From Thermoleophilia bacterium (GTDB taxonomy: Bacteria > Actinomycetota > Thermoleophilia > BMS3ABIN01): DNA of 39,709 nt. Position numbers and translations under genes: made by a program. A model generated the notes under the pieces. That model was not told where the DNA came from. It made no database searches and saw only the letters and a list, made by a program, of their open reading frames with translations. The stretch spans positions 1 through 39,709 of the forward strand of contig JAENWV010000003.1 in assembly GCA_016650015.1 (NCBI GenBank), given 5' to 3'. Shown one piece after another: positions 15,938-25,122 of this stretch; positions within the stretch are counted from its first letter, which is position 1, and every line of letters starts with the position of its first letter.

Positions 15938-15962
15938 GGCCTTTTGATTCGCTGTCGGGCAT
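15921..15962 (-). CDS. Possible 13-residue leader peptide overlapping the xerD start
   Basis: An ATG at 15962-15960 with a strong AAGGAG 5 bases upstream opens a frame of 13 codons (MPDSESKGHGSAA) that stops at 15921, 17 bases inside xerD. The xerD frame itself has a stop between this ribosome binding site and its own ATG, so the site cannot serve xerD directly. Translation of the leader could carry ribosomes to the xerD start. Alternatively the site is fortuitous. Confidence 0.35.
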   Translation of the reverse strand: MPDSESKGHGSAA

Positions 15963-16025
15963 CAATGCTCCTTTTTTACCAGATAACAATCAGTCAAAAA
16001 TTCGTCCTCACTGTTTAGCGACCAC

Positions 16026-16037
16026 GTTTACATAAAC
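16026..16037. promoter_or_regulatory. Palindrome upstream of xerD
   Basis: GTTTA-CA-TAAAC lies in the 135-base gap between ald and xerD, nested in a second repeat CGTTT...AAACG (16025-16042). It may be an operator. The arms match those of the deoA palindrome but the spacing differs (2 against 5 bases), so a shared regulator is not supported. Confidence 0.25.
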
Positions 16038-16072
16038 AAACGCGGTGCGAACAGCGTGCCCCCCTGCCAGCG

Positions 16073-17221
16073 TTACGAGACGGGAAACTGGTCTGATGAC
16101 GACAGCCGGAAGGGGATGATGCTGGATAACTGATAATGGGGCAGACCGACGGAGTCGGCCACCGCCTGATTGGTAATCTTTCCCTCCATGACGTTGACTC
16201 CGTGGGCCAGCGCGTCATTGCGCCGGATAGCCGCAATGGTGCCTTCGCTGCCCAGGTCGACGATGTAGGGCAGAGTTGCGTTCGTCAGCGCGAACGTGGA
16301 GGTGATGGGCACCGCTCCGGGAATATTGCCGACGCAATAATGGATCACGTCGTGGGCGAGGTAGGTGGGTTCGCTGTGGGTAGTCATGCGTGAGGTCTCG
16401 GCGCAACCTCCCTGGTCGATGGAGACATCGACGATGACTGAGTGCGGCACCATCTCCTCGACCAGTTTTTCCGAGATAAGCTTCGGCGCGGTAGCGCCCG
16501 GATTGAGCACGGCGCAGATGACCAGGTCAGCAGTGGAGACCTGCTCCTCGATGGAAAGCGCCGTGGACATGACCGTGGTCAGTCGGCCGGAAACATAGCC
16601 ATGCAGTGAACGCAATTTGTCCAGATCCTTGTCCAGGACGACCACATTCGCCAGCATGCCCGCGGCTATCTTGGCGGCATTGGCGCCAACGATGCCTGAG
16701 CCGAGCACGACGACCTTCGCCGGCGGCACCCCGGCAACGCCGCCCAGCAGGATGCCGCGCCCGCCGATCATCTTCTCCAGAAAATAGGCTCCCACCTGGG
16801 CTGACATGCGTCCGGCTATCTCGCTCATGGGGGCAAGCAGTGGCAGGCGGCCCTCCTGCTCGACCGTCTCATAGGCGATGCAAGTGGCGCCTGTCTCCAT
16901 CAACTGCCGCGCCAACTCCGGCTGGGGCGCCAGGTGCAGGAAGGAAAAGATTGTCTGTTCCGGCTTTAGCAGCGCCACTTCCCGGGGGGAAGGATCCTTG
17001 ACCTTGACGATGAGCTCCGCCGTGTCAAAAAGCTCCTCGAAACTTTCGATGATACGGGCGCCCTGGCTCTCGTAGGCAGAATCCGGCAATTTGCTGCCGT
17101 CGCCGGCGCCCGCCTGGACCAGAACCGTCATGCCCGCGCCTGCCAGCTCGCGAACCCCGGCCGGCGTTATGGCCACGCGGTATTCGTCAACATCGACTTC
17201 CGATGGGACCCCGATTATCAA
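16073..17221 (-). CDS. ald: Alanine dehydrogenase
   Basis: This 382-residue enzyme converts alanine to pyruvate plus ammonia with NAD. It starts MIIGVPSEVDVDEYRVAI, the standard beginning of the family. The substrate domain includes Lys in IVKVKDPSP and His in FSFLHLAPQPEL. The NAD domain has VVVLGSGIVGANAAKIA followed by an Asp (VVVLDKD). The C-terminal part ends with CVGNIPGAVPITSTFALTNA, typical of Ald. The start codon is TTG at 17221-17219 with an excellent AAGGAG 7 bases upstream. It lies 112 bases after nudix with no clear terminator between. It could feed alanine to catabolism or make alanine when ammonia is plentiful. Confidence 0.96.
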   Translation of the reverse strand: MIIGVPSEVDVDEYRVAITPAGVRELAGAGMTVLVQAGAGDGSKLPDSAYESQGARIIESFEELFDTAELIVKVKDPSPREVALLKPEQTIFSFLHLAPQPELARQLMETGATCIAYETVEQEGRLPLLAPMSEIAGRMSAQVGAYFLEKMIGGRGILLGGVAGVPPAKVVVLGSGIVGANAAKIAAGMLANVVVLDKDLDKLRSLHGYVSGRLTTVMSTALSIEEQVSTADLVICAVLNPGATAPKLISEKLVEEMVPHSVIVDVSIDQGGCAETSRMTTHSEPTYLAHDVIHYCVGNIPGAVPITSTFALTNATLPYIVDLGSEGTIAAIRRNDALAHGVNVMEGKITNQAVADSVGLPHYQLSSIIPFRLSSSDQFPVS

Positions 17222-17333
17222 TCTCTTCTCCTTGTCGGTGAGTTATGCCAATAATTGCTGATCATAAAACCTTTCGCTCCGGCCCGTCCCGCTACCTGCC
17301 GCCATCCCGCGCGCAGCCCGTCTTAGCTAATAT

Positions 17334-17864
17334 TCAACCGCGCCCGGCCAATTCCCTGTGCGCGAGCATAACGCCAATGATCGATTTGCCATCCCTAAGC
17401 TCTTGCAACAGCTCCGGCAGGGGATCCAGCGGACGCTGTTCGGGCTCGATGAACTCCTCGTGATCACTGTCCTCTTCGCCATGGGTGAGCTCTTCCGCAA
17501 GAAAGACATGCAATATCTCATCGCAAAAACCAGGTGATGAATAAAAGGCGGTCAACCGGATGAGTTTACCGGCCGTCAGCCCCAGTTCCTCGCGAAGCTC
17601 GCGCCGGGCGCAGTCGGCGGGATCCTCACCGGGATCGAGCTTGCCGGCGGGAACCTCCAAGAGCTGCTGCCCGATGGCGTCGCGATACTGGCGCACCAGA
17701 TGCACCGTACCCTCGCCGTCGACAGGAACGATAACCGCCGCTCCGGGGTGCTCCATGACCTCGCGGATGGTCCGATGGCCGTCGGGCAACTCTACCTGAT
17801 CCACCCGCAGCCTGATCACGCGGCCCTTGTAAACATATTCCGATGAGAGGATGCGGTTATTCAA
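17334..17864 (-). CDS. Nudix hydrolase, ADP-ribose pyrophosphatase type
   Basis: From the TTG at 17864 this is 176 residues and begins [20 protein letters not shown], as in NudF-like ADP-ribose pyrophosphatases. The Nudix box is complete: GKLDPGEDPADCARRELREELGL. A LEVPAG motif precedes it and YSSPGFCDE follows. It probably hydrolyses ADP-ribose or related sugar nucleotides with Mg. The frame is open further upstream but has no homologous sequence there and lies inside the peptidase gene. TTG overlaps the stop of the peptidase (TTGA at 17864-17861), which indicates coupled translation. The pyrG-nudix-xerD order is shared with mycobacteria. Confidence 0.9.
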   Translation of the reverse strand: MNNRILSSEYVYKGRVIRLRVDQVELPDGHRTIREVMEHPGAAVIVPVDGEGTVHLVRQYRDAIGQQLLEVPAGKLDPGEDPADCARRELREELGLTAGKLIRLTAFYSSPGFCDEILHVFLAEELTHGEEDSDHEEFIEPEQRPLDPLPELLQELRDGKSIIGVMLAHRELAGRG

Positions 17865-19021
17865 AAGCTCATCTGCCCATTGGCGCCGCGGGCTTCCTCC
17901 ACCAGCGCCATCAGAAAATCGTGCATCTGCTGAAGCGATTCCACGGAGATATATTCTTCGGGTGTATGCACACACTCCATGCCGGTAGCAAGATTCACGC
18001 AGGGCAGCCCCCTGAGGTTGAAAACATTGACGTCGCTGCCGCCACCAGTCGATGTACGCTCGGTAGGCAGACCCAGGCGGCCGAATGCCCGTTCGGCCAG
18101 CTCTATGGGCAAACCGCCAGCGGAGAAATCAAATCCGTGGAATTCATCCACGACCGTTATCTCTACATCCACCTCTTCCTCAGCCGCGGCCAGGTTGATT
18201 GCTTCGAGCATATGCACAACCTGGTTTTCCAGCTTCTCCTGATCGTGACTGCGAGCTTCGCAATGGATGGCACAGCGGTCAGGGACTACGTTGACCGCCT
18301 CTCCTCCCCGGATAATGCCGACATTGGCGGTAGTCTCACCGTCGAGGCGGCCCAGCTTCATCGCGGCAACCGCCTTCGCCGCCGCCACCACGGCATTGCG
18401 GCCGTCTTCCGGCACAACGCCGGCGTGAGCCGACTTGCCGATAAATGTAGCGTTCACGGTCTTCTGTGAGGGTGAGCGCACTATGACACCACCCACCGGA
18501 CCGGTGCAGTCGAGGCAAAAACCGCACTCGGCCACCACCAATTCCAGGGAACTTGCCTTGGCGCCGCGCAGGCCTCCCTCCTCCCCCACGGTCAGCAGGA
18601 GTTCGATACCGGCCTGGGGCAGCTTCTCGCGAATGATCCTTTCCAGTGTATGGATGATGGCGGCCACCGCCGACTTGTCGTCAGCTCCCAGCACCGCACG
18701 GCTGCCGCTGCGGATAACGCCATCCACCAGCGTCGGGTCGGGCAACGCCTCGTCTTCGGAAGGGACAGTATCGGTATGGGCTGAAAGCAGGATGGGTGTC
18801 CCGGGGACACTTGCTTCCAGGCGACAATATAGATTGCCGGCGCTGGAGCCGCTGTCCGGGTATAGAGGCTCGTCCTCCCGGACCTCCAGCCCCAGGCCCC
18901 GCAGCCGTGTCGTCAGAAAATCATTGATAGCCCTCTCGTGGCCGGAAGGGCTGGGGATACGTGCCAGCTCCAGGAAAAAAGTTACCAGGGGGCCAGCTGC
19001 GGCTATGCTATCTTGCCTCAT
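17861..19021 (-). CDS. M20-family metallopeptidase, peptidase T-like
   Basis: This 386-residue zinc exopeptidase has the M20 ligand order: His in [11 protein letters not shown], Asp in [11 protein letters not shown], Glu-Glu in LLTVGEEGG, Asp in CLDCTGP, and a late His in ECVHTPEEY. The lid/dimerisation domain lies in the middle ([17 protein letters not shown]). PepT-like aminopeptidases release residues from tripeptides; the exact substrate is not predictable. The ATG lies 14 bases inside the end of pyrG, and the stop overlaps the Nudix start, so the three are tightly packed. The ribosome binding site is weak and coupling to pyrG translation is likely. Confidence 0.9.
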   Translation of the reverse strand: MRQDSIAAAGPLVTFFLELARIPSPSGHERAINDFLTTRLRGLGLEVREDEPLYPDSGSSAGNLYCRLEASVPGTPILLSAHTDTVPSEDEALPDPTLVDGVIRSGSRAVLGADDKSAVAAIIHTLERIIREKLPQAGIELLLTVGEEGGLRGAKASSLELVVAECGFCLDCTGPVGGVIVRSPSQKTVNATFIGKSAHAGVVPEDGRNAVVAAAKAVAAMKLGRLDGETTANVGIIRGGEAVNVVPDRCAIHCEARSHDQEKLENQVVHMLEAINLAAAEEEVDVEITVVDEFHGFDFSAGGLPIELAERAFGRLGLPTERTSTGGGSDVNVFNLRGLPCVNLATGMECVHTPEEYISVESLQQMHDFLMALVEEARGANGQMSF

Positions 19022-20699
19022 CGATCAGGTCGGGTAAAGGGACTTCGAAAGTGTCCTCCCCGACATGATGGCCCTGGTCGCCGGCGAACTCCCGCTTTTG
19101 CGCCAGCTCGATGGCGGCACCGACAAAATCACGGAAGAGCGGGTGTGGCCTGGTCGGCCTGGACTTGAACTCGGGGTGGAACTGGGTTGCCACGAACCAG
19201 GGATGGTCGGTCAGCTCGATGATCTCCACCAGGCGCTTGTCCGGCGAGGTGCCGCTGATCTTCATCCCGGCCTCCACCAGTTTCGGCCGCAGAGCATTGT
19301 TGACCTCATAACGATGGCGGTGGCGCTCGTGTATGGTGCGCTCGCCATATGCCTTGACCGCTTTCCCGGAGCGTGACAGCTTGCAGGGATAAGAGCCCAA
19401 CCGCATGGTGCCTCCCATGGCCTCAACATCCTTCTGTTCCGGCAGCAGGTCGATGACCGGGTAGGGCGTGCTCTGGTCAAACTCGGTGCTGTTGGCCCCG
19501 GGCATGCCAGCGACATTGCGGGCGTACTCGACCACGGCACACTGCATTCCCAGGCAGATGCCCAGGAAGGGGATCTTGTTCTCGCGGGCATAGGTCACGG
19601 CCTGCACCTTTCCCTCGATGGCCCGCGGCCCGAAACCGCCGGGGATCAGTATGCCGTCGACGTCGCGCAGCTGGGATTCCACCAGCATCGGCGATACGTC
19701 TTCGGAATCCACCCAGATCAGCTCCAGTTCGCGATTATGAAAAACGGCCGCGTTCTTCAGCGCCTGGATCACACTCATGTAGGCATCCCACAACTGTACG
19801 TACTTGCCAACCAGGGCGATCCTTACCTTGTCCTTGCAGGAGTTTATCCGGTCTACCAGGTCCTGCCAGTCGGCGAGGTCAGGTTCTGCCGCATCTATGC
19901 CCAGTTTCCGGATTACCAGGTCATCCAGTCCCTCGTCGTGAAGTATCAGCGGCACCATGTAGATATCGGGAGCGTCGATCGCCGTGACCACCGCTTCGAC
20001 TTCGATGTCGCAAAGAAGCGCGATCTTCTCCCGCAGACCCTTGTTCAGATGGCGCGGCGACCGGCAGACGATAACGTCCGGCGTGATGCCGATGCCACGC
20101 AGCTCCTTGACCGAATGCTGCGTCGGCTTGGTCTTCTGCTCACCCGCCGCTTCGAGATACGGCACCAGGGAAACGTGGATGTAGAGCGCGTTCTCTCGGC
20201 CGACATCGTTGCGGAACTGGCGGATGGCCTCGAGGAACGGCAGCGACTCGATATCGCCGACAGTGCCACCGATCTCGGTGATGACCACATCGACGCCGCC
20301 ACCCATATCGGCCACGCGATGGATGCGCTGCTTGATCTCGTTGGTGATGTGCGGGATCAGCTGTACGGTCTTGCCAAGGAAATCTCCCCGGCGCTCCTTG
20401 TTGATGACGCTGAAGTAGACGGTCCCGGAGGTTACGTTGCAGTCGCTGGTCAGATTTTCATCGACATAGCGCTCATAGTGACCGAGGTCGAGATCGGTCT
20501 CGGCGCCGTCTTCGGTTACAAACACCTCTCCGTGCTCGTAGGGGCTCATGGTGCCAGGGTCGACGTTGATGTACGGGTCCAGCTTCTGCATCTGCACCTT
20601 GAGGCCACGGCTTCTGAGCAACCGCCCCAATGATGCGGCCGTGATGCCTTTTCCCAACGACGATACCACCCCACCGGTCACGAAAATATGTTTAGCCAT
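19008..20699 (-). CDS. pyrG: CTP synthase
   Basis: This 563-residue enzyme makes CTP from UTP, ATP and glutamine. The synthetase domain begins [18 protein letters not shown] and contains [17 protein letters not shown] and GGTVGDIES. The glutaminase domain covers about 290-550, with the nucleophile in [11 protein letters not shown] and the His/Glu in [12 protein letters not shown]. The ATG at 20699 matches the family and has AAGGCGG about 7 bases upstream; an ATG 24 bases earlier is not favoured. A promoter at 20849-20857 and a terminator hairpin at 20741-20766 precede it. That order suggests control by attenuation. It overlaps the M20 peptidase gene by 14 bases. Confidence 0.97.
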   Translation of the reverse strand: MAKHIFVTGGVVSSLGKGITAASLGRLLRSRGLKVQMQKLDPYINVDPGTMSPYEHGEVFVTEDGAETDLDLGHYERYVDENLTSDCNVTSGTVYFSVINKERRGDFLGKTVQLIPHITNEIKQRIHRVADMGGGVDVVITEIGGTVGDIESLPFLEAIRQFRNDVGRENALYIHVSLVPYLEAAGEQKTKPTQHSVKELRGIGITPDVIVCRSPRHLNKGLREKIALLCDIEVEAVVTAIDAPDIYMVPLILHDEGLDDLVIRKLGIDAAEPDLADWQDLVDRINSCKDKVRIALVGKYVQLWDAYMSVIQALKNAAVFHNRELELIWVDSEDVSPMLVESQLRDVDGILIPGGFGPRAIEGKVQAVTYARENKIPFLGICLGMQCAVVEYARNVAGMPGANSTEFDQSTPYPVIDLLPEQKDVEAMGGTMRLGSYPCKLSRSGKAVKAYGERTIHERHRHRYEVNNALRPKLVEAGMKISGTSPDKRLVEIIELTDHPWFVATQFHPEFKSRPTRPHPLFRDFVGAAIELAQKREFAGDQGHHVGEDTFEVPLPDLIDEAR

Positions 20700-20740
20700 G
20701 CGTCTGCCGCCTTTCCCAGCCAATTAAATGATTATTAAAC

Positions 20741-20766
20741 GAAAAAACCGGAGGCTCGGCTCCGGT
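20741..20766 (-). terminator. Terminator hairpin in the pyrG leader (possible attenuator)
   Basis: On the minus strand ACCGGAG pairs with CTCCGGT around a 6-base loop and is followed directly by six T bases (counting the closing pair, TTTTTTC). It is the best intrinsic terminator in the window. It lies 42 bases before the pyrG ATG and about 85 bases after the predicted pyrG promoter. Confidence 0.8.
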
Positions 20767-20848
20767 AAGTTGAAAAACAGATAAATTTTCGGACCTTGCG
20801 CCCATCGGCTATCCTGTTGCCATCATGGTGGTCTGATTACAATTGGAG

Positions 20849-20857
20849 AGTATATCA
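20849..20857 (-). promoter_or_regulatory. Extended -10 promoter upstream of pyrG
   Basis: The minus strand reads TGATATACT, an extended -10 with five of six matches to TATAAT. The -35 (TTTCCC at 17 bases) is poor, as is usual for this promoter class. It lies 40 bases beyond the ferredoxin stop. Confidence 0.5.
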
Positions 20858-20896
20858 CCTGTCGCCGCATCGGGAAAGTGCTACCGCCTGCGTCCT

Positions 20897-21094
20897 CTAC
20901 TCTTCTTCGTAGGTGATTGCATCCTCCGGGCAGTTCTCCACCGCCGCCTCGATGCAGCCCTCCAGCCCGAAAAAGTCCGAAATAATAACATGCGACAGGT
21001 TATCGGACTCTTCGATCAGAAAAACCTCAGGGCAGATTGCCTCACAGTTGCCACAGGCCACGCATTTTTCCGGATCGACTTTCGGTATTTTCAA
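20897..21094 (-). CDS. Small [4Fe-4S] ferredoxin
   Basis: This 65-residue electron carrier starts MKIPKVDPEKC. The cluster motif is CVACGNCEAICP, with a distal C in VENCPEDAI, and a further Cys lies in LEGC. The spacing matches single-cluster ferredoxins such as that of Thermotoga maritima, where the two remaining cysteines form a disulfide. The start is TTG at 21094 because AAAGGAG lies 8 bases upstream and the family begins here. An ATG at 21145 is in frame but coincides with the predicted transcript start. It has its own promoter. Partner enzymes are not in the window. Confidence 0.92.
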   Translation of the reverse strand: MKIPKVDPEKCVACGNCEAICPEVFLIEESDNLSHVIISDFFGLEGCIEAAVENCPEDAITYEEE

Positions 21095-21156
21095 TTCCCG
21101 GTCTCCTTTATCAACCGTGGCGCAATCCGCTTCTCTACCGTTCACGCCTGGCCATC

Positions 21157-21165
21157 ATTTTAGCA
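21157..21165 (-). promoter_or_regulatory. Extended -10 promoter of the ferredoxin gene
   Basis: TGCTAAAAT on the minus strand is an extended -10 with five of six matches. It implies a start near 21150 and a leader of about 55 bases before the TTG. No good -35 is present. Confidence 0.5.
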
Positions 21166-21254
21166 TACGGCGCAGATATCCCTGGCTATGAGCGGCGATT
21201 GAAGGCGAGTTGTTTCGCTGCGGGGTTTTTCAAAGGCTCCTGCGGAGCAGACGC

Positions 21255-22154
21255 CTATCTGCCTGGCTCGATATGGATGATCACATCCGCCTGTTCGCCA
21301 TATTCCGTTTTCAGCCGCCGCTCGACGTGGGAAGCAAGCTCATGGGAGCGGCGCGTGGTCAGCTGCGGCTCCACCAGAAGGTGCAGATCGATCCAGTAGC
21401 CCGACTCACTGCCCCGGGTGCGGATTTTATGACAGCCGAGAATCTCTTTTTCGCCGCCACCGAGACAGATCTCTTCGACTTTCGCCGGGTCAAGGACGGC
21501 GCGATCGAGCAGGACGACTGAAGCCTCCTTCATTATCCTGAAAGCCGCGTAACCGATGACCAGGGCGATAAAACCACCGACTAGCGCATCGATCTCCGGA
21601 TGTCCGAGACGCACCGCGATCAGGCTGGCGATCACGGAAAAGGAAACATAGACGTCACTGAGGGTGTGTTTGGAATCGGCGACCAGGAAGACGCTGTTCA
21701 GCTTCCTGCCCTGCCGGCGCTCGTAAATGCTGACGCAGATGTTGATGGCGATGGTCACGCCCATCATCGAAAAAGCGAGCACGCCGGCATCCGGACTGAC
21801 CGGGTTGTTGGTGGTCAGGCGGCCGTAGACGCTTTCACCGATCTGCACCGCGGTGATCAGCAACAGCACCACGATACCCATGCTGGCAAAAGTTTCGAAC
21901 TTGGAGTGGCCATAGGCATGGCTGTCGTCCCGCGGGCGTGAAGCCAGGCTGATGCCTATCAGCCCGATGATGTTGGAGGAACCGTCCATCAGGGAATGAA
22001 ATGAATCGGCCACCATGCCAATAGAGTGGCTGAGGATCCCCACGACAAACTTGCCCAGGGCAACCGCAAAGTTGGCGATGAGAACGTAGATCAGAACCAT
22101 CCTGATCTGATGGTAGCGTTCCTGGCTGGTGTTTTTGCTGGTCGCGCTGTTCAT
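21255..22154 (-). CDS. Cation diffusion facilitator (CDF) metal efflux transporter
   Basis: This 299-residue membrane protein should export divalent metals such as Zn, Fe or Mn in exchange for protons. It has six hydrophobic segments. The intramembrane metal site shows as DSFHSLMD in helix 2 and DSKHTLSD in helix 5, so both pairs are intact. The cytoplasmic C-terminal dimerisation domain follows (HKIRTRGSESGYWIDLHLLV). The ATG at 22154 lies 16 bases after DUF362. Upstream codons of the open frame fall inside that gene. The metal cannot be assigned, although the His/Asp pattern is compatible with zinc or iron. Confidence 0.92.
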   Translation of the reverse strand: MNSATSKNTSQERYHQIRMVLIYVLIANFAVALGKFVVGILSHSIGMVADSFHSLMDGSSNIIGLIGISLASRPRDDSHAYGHSKFETFASMGIVVLLLITAVQIGESVYGRLTTNNPVSPDAGVLAFSMMGVTIAINICVSIYERRQGRKLNSVFLVADSKHTLSDVYVSFSVIASLIAVRLGHPEIDALVGGFIALVIGYAAFRIMKEASVVLLDRAVLDPAKVEEICLGGGEKEILGCHKIRTRGSESGYWIDLHLLVEPQLTTRRSHELASHVERRLKTEYGEQADVIIHIEPGR

Positions 22155-22170
22155 TTTTCTTAAAGCTGGT

Positions 22171-23319
22171 TCAGAGCCGGCGGCGCAATCCGACCAGGGC
22201 CGCGGTCGCGAAAATGCCGGCCGCGGCAATGCCGGCCAACGAACCCTTGCCCTTGCCCTGCCGGTCGAGCGCCGCGTCTTCCGGCAGGTAGTCCTGCAGC
22301 AGCTGCCCCCACCTGGTCTCCGCTATCTGGTTAAGATGTTTCCAGCCGGAATACGGATACCAGCAGTAATCCTGCAATAATTTTGCGGCCCTGGCTGGTA
22401 GTAGTGATCCCGGAGCAAGCAGGTTGTTCCCCAATCTGCCGCCATCCGGTCCCTCAAATTGGAAGTTTATGGCGGCGATATCCTCGCCGGCTATTTCAAT
22501 TTCGCTTATGTCGCCACAACCCAATCCCCGTTCGTGGGCCTTGCGGATGTAACCGATTGACCGGGGGTCGAATCCCATCATCCTGGCGATTACGGCGTCC
22601 ACGGCAACCGGATCAGCGCCGGCCAGAATGTATCCCTTCTCATAAGGGGTGAGCGCCCGGGGCCCGGGGCCGTCGCCGCAAAAGACACCGTCAGCCACGT
22701 TAAACAATCCGGGGTGCAATTCCTGCTGCAGCGCCAGCAGATCGACGAGCAGATCATCGATCCCGGCGCTGCTGAGCAGGGCATTTTCACGCACCAGGCC
22801 GCCCATTGCGTTCTGCATGGCGCCGGCCAGGAAAGCCCGGGCATGCGTCTTCATGGTCGGCAGATGAATGATGTTACTGCCGGGGAAAAAGTCCGGAACC
22901 AGTATTCCTTCCGGGTATATTTGGTCAATGGCCGGCAACGCCACCCGGGAGCGGTAACGGATCCAGTTCACCGGGGGCTCTTCGAGGCAGGTTATGCCGA
23001 TGCCCAGACGCTCGACGGCAGTGGTGAGGCCGTTTTTGCGCTCGGCACGGCGAGGATCGATGCCGCCGGAGCCACTGTCAGCGGGAATGATGCTGGTCGC
23101 GTCGTAACCATCGTCGACGAGCGCCCTGCAGACGCCCTCCAGTTGCCAGGGCGCCGTGGAACAGGCAGGGAACCAGAGATCCCAGGAGAGATTGATTTTT
23201 AGCACGGTGTTGCGGCCCGGTTTGACGAACCCGGTACAGCCGGATTCGCGGAGCAGTCTTCCATAATCATCGATAACCGTCTCCGGGCCGGTTTTTAGAA
23301 TGGTTACTTTTGAGTTCAA
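22171..23319 (-). CDS. DUF362 domain protein with C-terminal membrane anchor
   Basis: This 382-residue protein has the DUF362 pattern: VLKINLSWD early, a central IIHLPTMKTHARAFLAGAMQ segment and NAMGGLVREN, then ILAGADPVAVDAVIARMMGF. DUF362 proteins are often fused to ferredoxin domains, but no CxxCxxC motif is present here. The C-terminus (GSLAGIAAAGIFATAALVGL plus RRRL) is a single membrane anchor with a basic tail. The start is TTG, overlapping the recN stop as TTGA (23319-23316). The family has no settled function. The stand-alone ferredoxin two genes downstream could be a partner, which is speculation. Confidence 0.85.
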   Translation of the reverse strand: MNSKVTILKTGPETVIDDYGRLLRESGCTGFVKPGRNTVLKINLSWDLWFPACSTAPWQLEGVCRALVDDGYDATSIIPADSGSGGIDPRRAERKNGLTTAVERLGIGITCLEEPPVNWIRYRSRVALPAIDQIYPEGILVPDFFPGSNIIHLPTMKTHARAFLAGAMQNAMGGLVRENALLSSAGIDDLLVDLLALQQELHPGLFNVADGVFCGDGPGPRALTPYEKGYILAGADPVAVDAVIARMMGFDPRSIGYIRKAHERGLGCGDISEIEIAGEDIAAINFQFEGPDGGRLGNNLLAPGSLLPARAAKLLQDYCWYPYSGWKHLNQIAETRWGQLLQDYLPEDAALDRQGKGKGSLAGIAAAGIFATAALVGLRRRL

Positions 23320-25109
23320 CGGCTGCCCGCTTTCGTCGATGTTCCGTTTTTGATCGACGCTCGATTGTTTTTCGTGTCAGAAATCTTCTGAACCCTCAGC
23401 AGCAAATCGCCGGCGTGGGCGCGAGCCTTGCCGTCTTTGGGCTTCGAGCCCATCATGCGGCAGAGTTCATCGACGACTCCCTCTCCCTGCAGCCGCTCCA
23501 CCGCGGTCACCGTCTGGCCGCCGGCGGTCCGCTTGACCACCCGGAAATGCGCGTCAGCATAGCAGGCTATCTGAGGCAGGTGAGTGATGCAGATGATCTG
23601 TGAGCCGCTGGTCAGGCTCCTCAGCCTTGCGCCCACGGCGGCGCCGGTTTCGCCGCCGATGCCGGCATCGATTTCATCGAATACCAGGGTGGCGGTATCG
23701 CGCGAGGCCAAAACAGCGCTTTTGATAGCCAGCATGATTCTTGACAACTCGCCACCGGAAGCGGTGTCGCGCAATGGCGTTGCCGGCATTCCCGGATTGA
23801 GCCGTACCAAAAACTCAGCGTTGTCCGCTCCGTTGCGGTTGGGCGATTCAGCCTTGGACAGCCGCACTTCGAAACCGCAATCGTTGAAGGCCAGCTCCCC
23901 GAGATGCCGGCCGGCTTCCTCTTCCAGCCTGGAGGCGGCTTCCTGCCGTAGCTCGCTAAGTTTAGCGGCCAGCCCGAGCAGCTCCGCCGAAACTTGCGAC
24001 AGTTCTTTTTCCAGGGCCGGCTTGCCTTCGCTGACGCCCGTCAGCCGGGCGAGCCTCTCCGCCGACCTGACCGAATAGTTCAAGATTTCTTCGATGCCGC
24101 CCGGTGAGCCGTTGCCGGCGGCTTTTTCGCCACTGCCGGCGACTCCCTGGCCGACGCCATATTTTCGTTTGAGCTGTCCGATGAGGTCGAGCCGTTCCTC
24201 GACTTCCCCCAGGTGCAGGGGATCACTCTGTACGGATTCCGAATAATCCCGTGCCGATCGGTTGATTTCCTCCAGCTCATAATAATTCTTCTGCAGCCGG
24301 CCGGCGATGGCGTCCAGTTCGTCGTCGACCCCGGCGGAGTTCTCCAGCCGCGCCATCATCTGCGAAAGGGTGTCCGTCAGGCCAGCTCCGCCTTCGTCTC
24401 CGCTCAGGACCGCCGTCAGCTCCGCGGTTGCCTCCCTCAATTCCTGTGCGTGGAGCAAACGCCGGCGCTCGTCCTCGAGCTCCAGATCCTCTCCCTTTAG
24501 CAGATCCGCATTATCGATTTCGGACAACTGGAACCGGAGCAGTTCCGCTTCGCGTGCCTGGGCTTCGTAATCCTGGCTCAAATCAGCCAGCTGATCAGCC
24601 AGTTCCCGGTGGCGATCGTAGGCCAACCTATATTCGTCCAGCAGGTCCGCCAACCCTGCCCCGGCAAAATCATCGAGGATCTCCAGCTGACGCGACGCCA
24701 GCATCAGCCGCCGCTGCTCGTGCTGGGCGGAAAAAGCCAGCAAGCGGCCGGTAAGCTCGCCCAGCAGCGAGAGCGTGGCCGAGCGTCCGCCGATGAAAGC
24801 GCGGCTTCGGCCATCCCGGGAGATGCGGCGGCGCACAGCCAGCACATCTTCATCGGGAAGGTCGATTTCGCCGGCAATATCGGCGAAAAAACCTTCGGGC
24901 AGGGAGAAAACGGCTTCGACTGAAGCTTCGGCGGCGCCGGGCCGGATGAGCCCGCTATCCGCCCGTGTGCCTAAAAGCAGGGAAATGGCATGGGCCAGGA
25001 TGGTCTTGCCGGCGCCGGTCTCGCCGCTGATGACGTTAAGTCCGGCGTCGAAGACCAGGTCGGCGCCGTCGATGACCGCCAGATTCTCGATGTGGAGTTC
25101 GATGAGCAA
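23316..25109 (-). CDS. recN: DNA repair ATPase RecN
   Basis: This 597-residue SMC-like protein acts in double-strand break repair. It starts MLIELHIENLAVID from a TTG codon, as family members do. Walker A is GETGAGKT near residue 30. Two long coiled-coil arms (about 160-400) flank a hinge. The ABC signature is TASGGELSRIMLAIK and Walker B is TLVFDEIDAGIGG, followed by the H-loop in ITHLPQIACYAD. It is 13 bases after nadK. I saw no LexA-type palindrome nearby. The tlyA-nadK-recN order is typical for Actinomycetota and Firmicutes. Confidence 0.96.
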   Translation of the reverse strand: MLIELHIENLAVIDGADLVFDAGLNVISGETGAGKTILAHAISLLLGTRADSGLIRPGAAEASVEAVFSLPEGFFADIAGEIDLPDEDVLAVRRRISRDGRSRAFIGGRSATLSLLGELTGRLLAFSAQHEQRRLMLASRQLEILDDFAGAGLADLLDEYRLAYDRHRELADQLADLSQDYEAQAREAELLRFQLSEIDNADLLKGEDLELEDERRRLLHAQELREATAELTAVLSGDEGGAGLTDTLSQMMARLENSAGVDDELDAIAGRLQKNYYELEEINRSARDYSESVQSDPLHLGEVEERLDLIGQLKRKYGVGQGVAGSGEKAAGNGSPGGIEEILNYSVRSAERLARLTGVSEGKPALEKELSQVSAELLGLAAKLSELRQEAASRLEEEAGRHLGELAFNDCGFEVRLSKAESPNRNGADNAEFLVRLNPGMPATPLRDTASGGELSRIMLAIKSAVLASRDTATLVFDEIDAGIGGETGAAVGARLRSLTSGSQIICITHLPQIACYADAHFRVVKRTAGGQTVTAVERLQGEGVVDELCRMMGSKPKDGKARAHAGDLLLRVQKISDTKNNRASIKNGTSTKAGSR

Positions 25110-25122
25110 AAGCGCCGGCGCC

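Noticed and set aside
20761-20848. Bacillus-style pyrG attenuation by G addition at the transcript start
   Set aside because: The predicted start region reads CTCCAATTG, with no GGG run, and the 5' arm of the hairpin is not pyrimidine-rich.
21215-21250. Hairpin GCTCC/GGAGC after the CDF transporter gene as a terminator
   Set aside because: The stem is only 5 bp and is followed by CTTTG rather than a U run.
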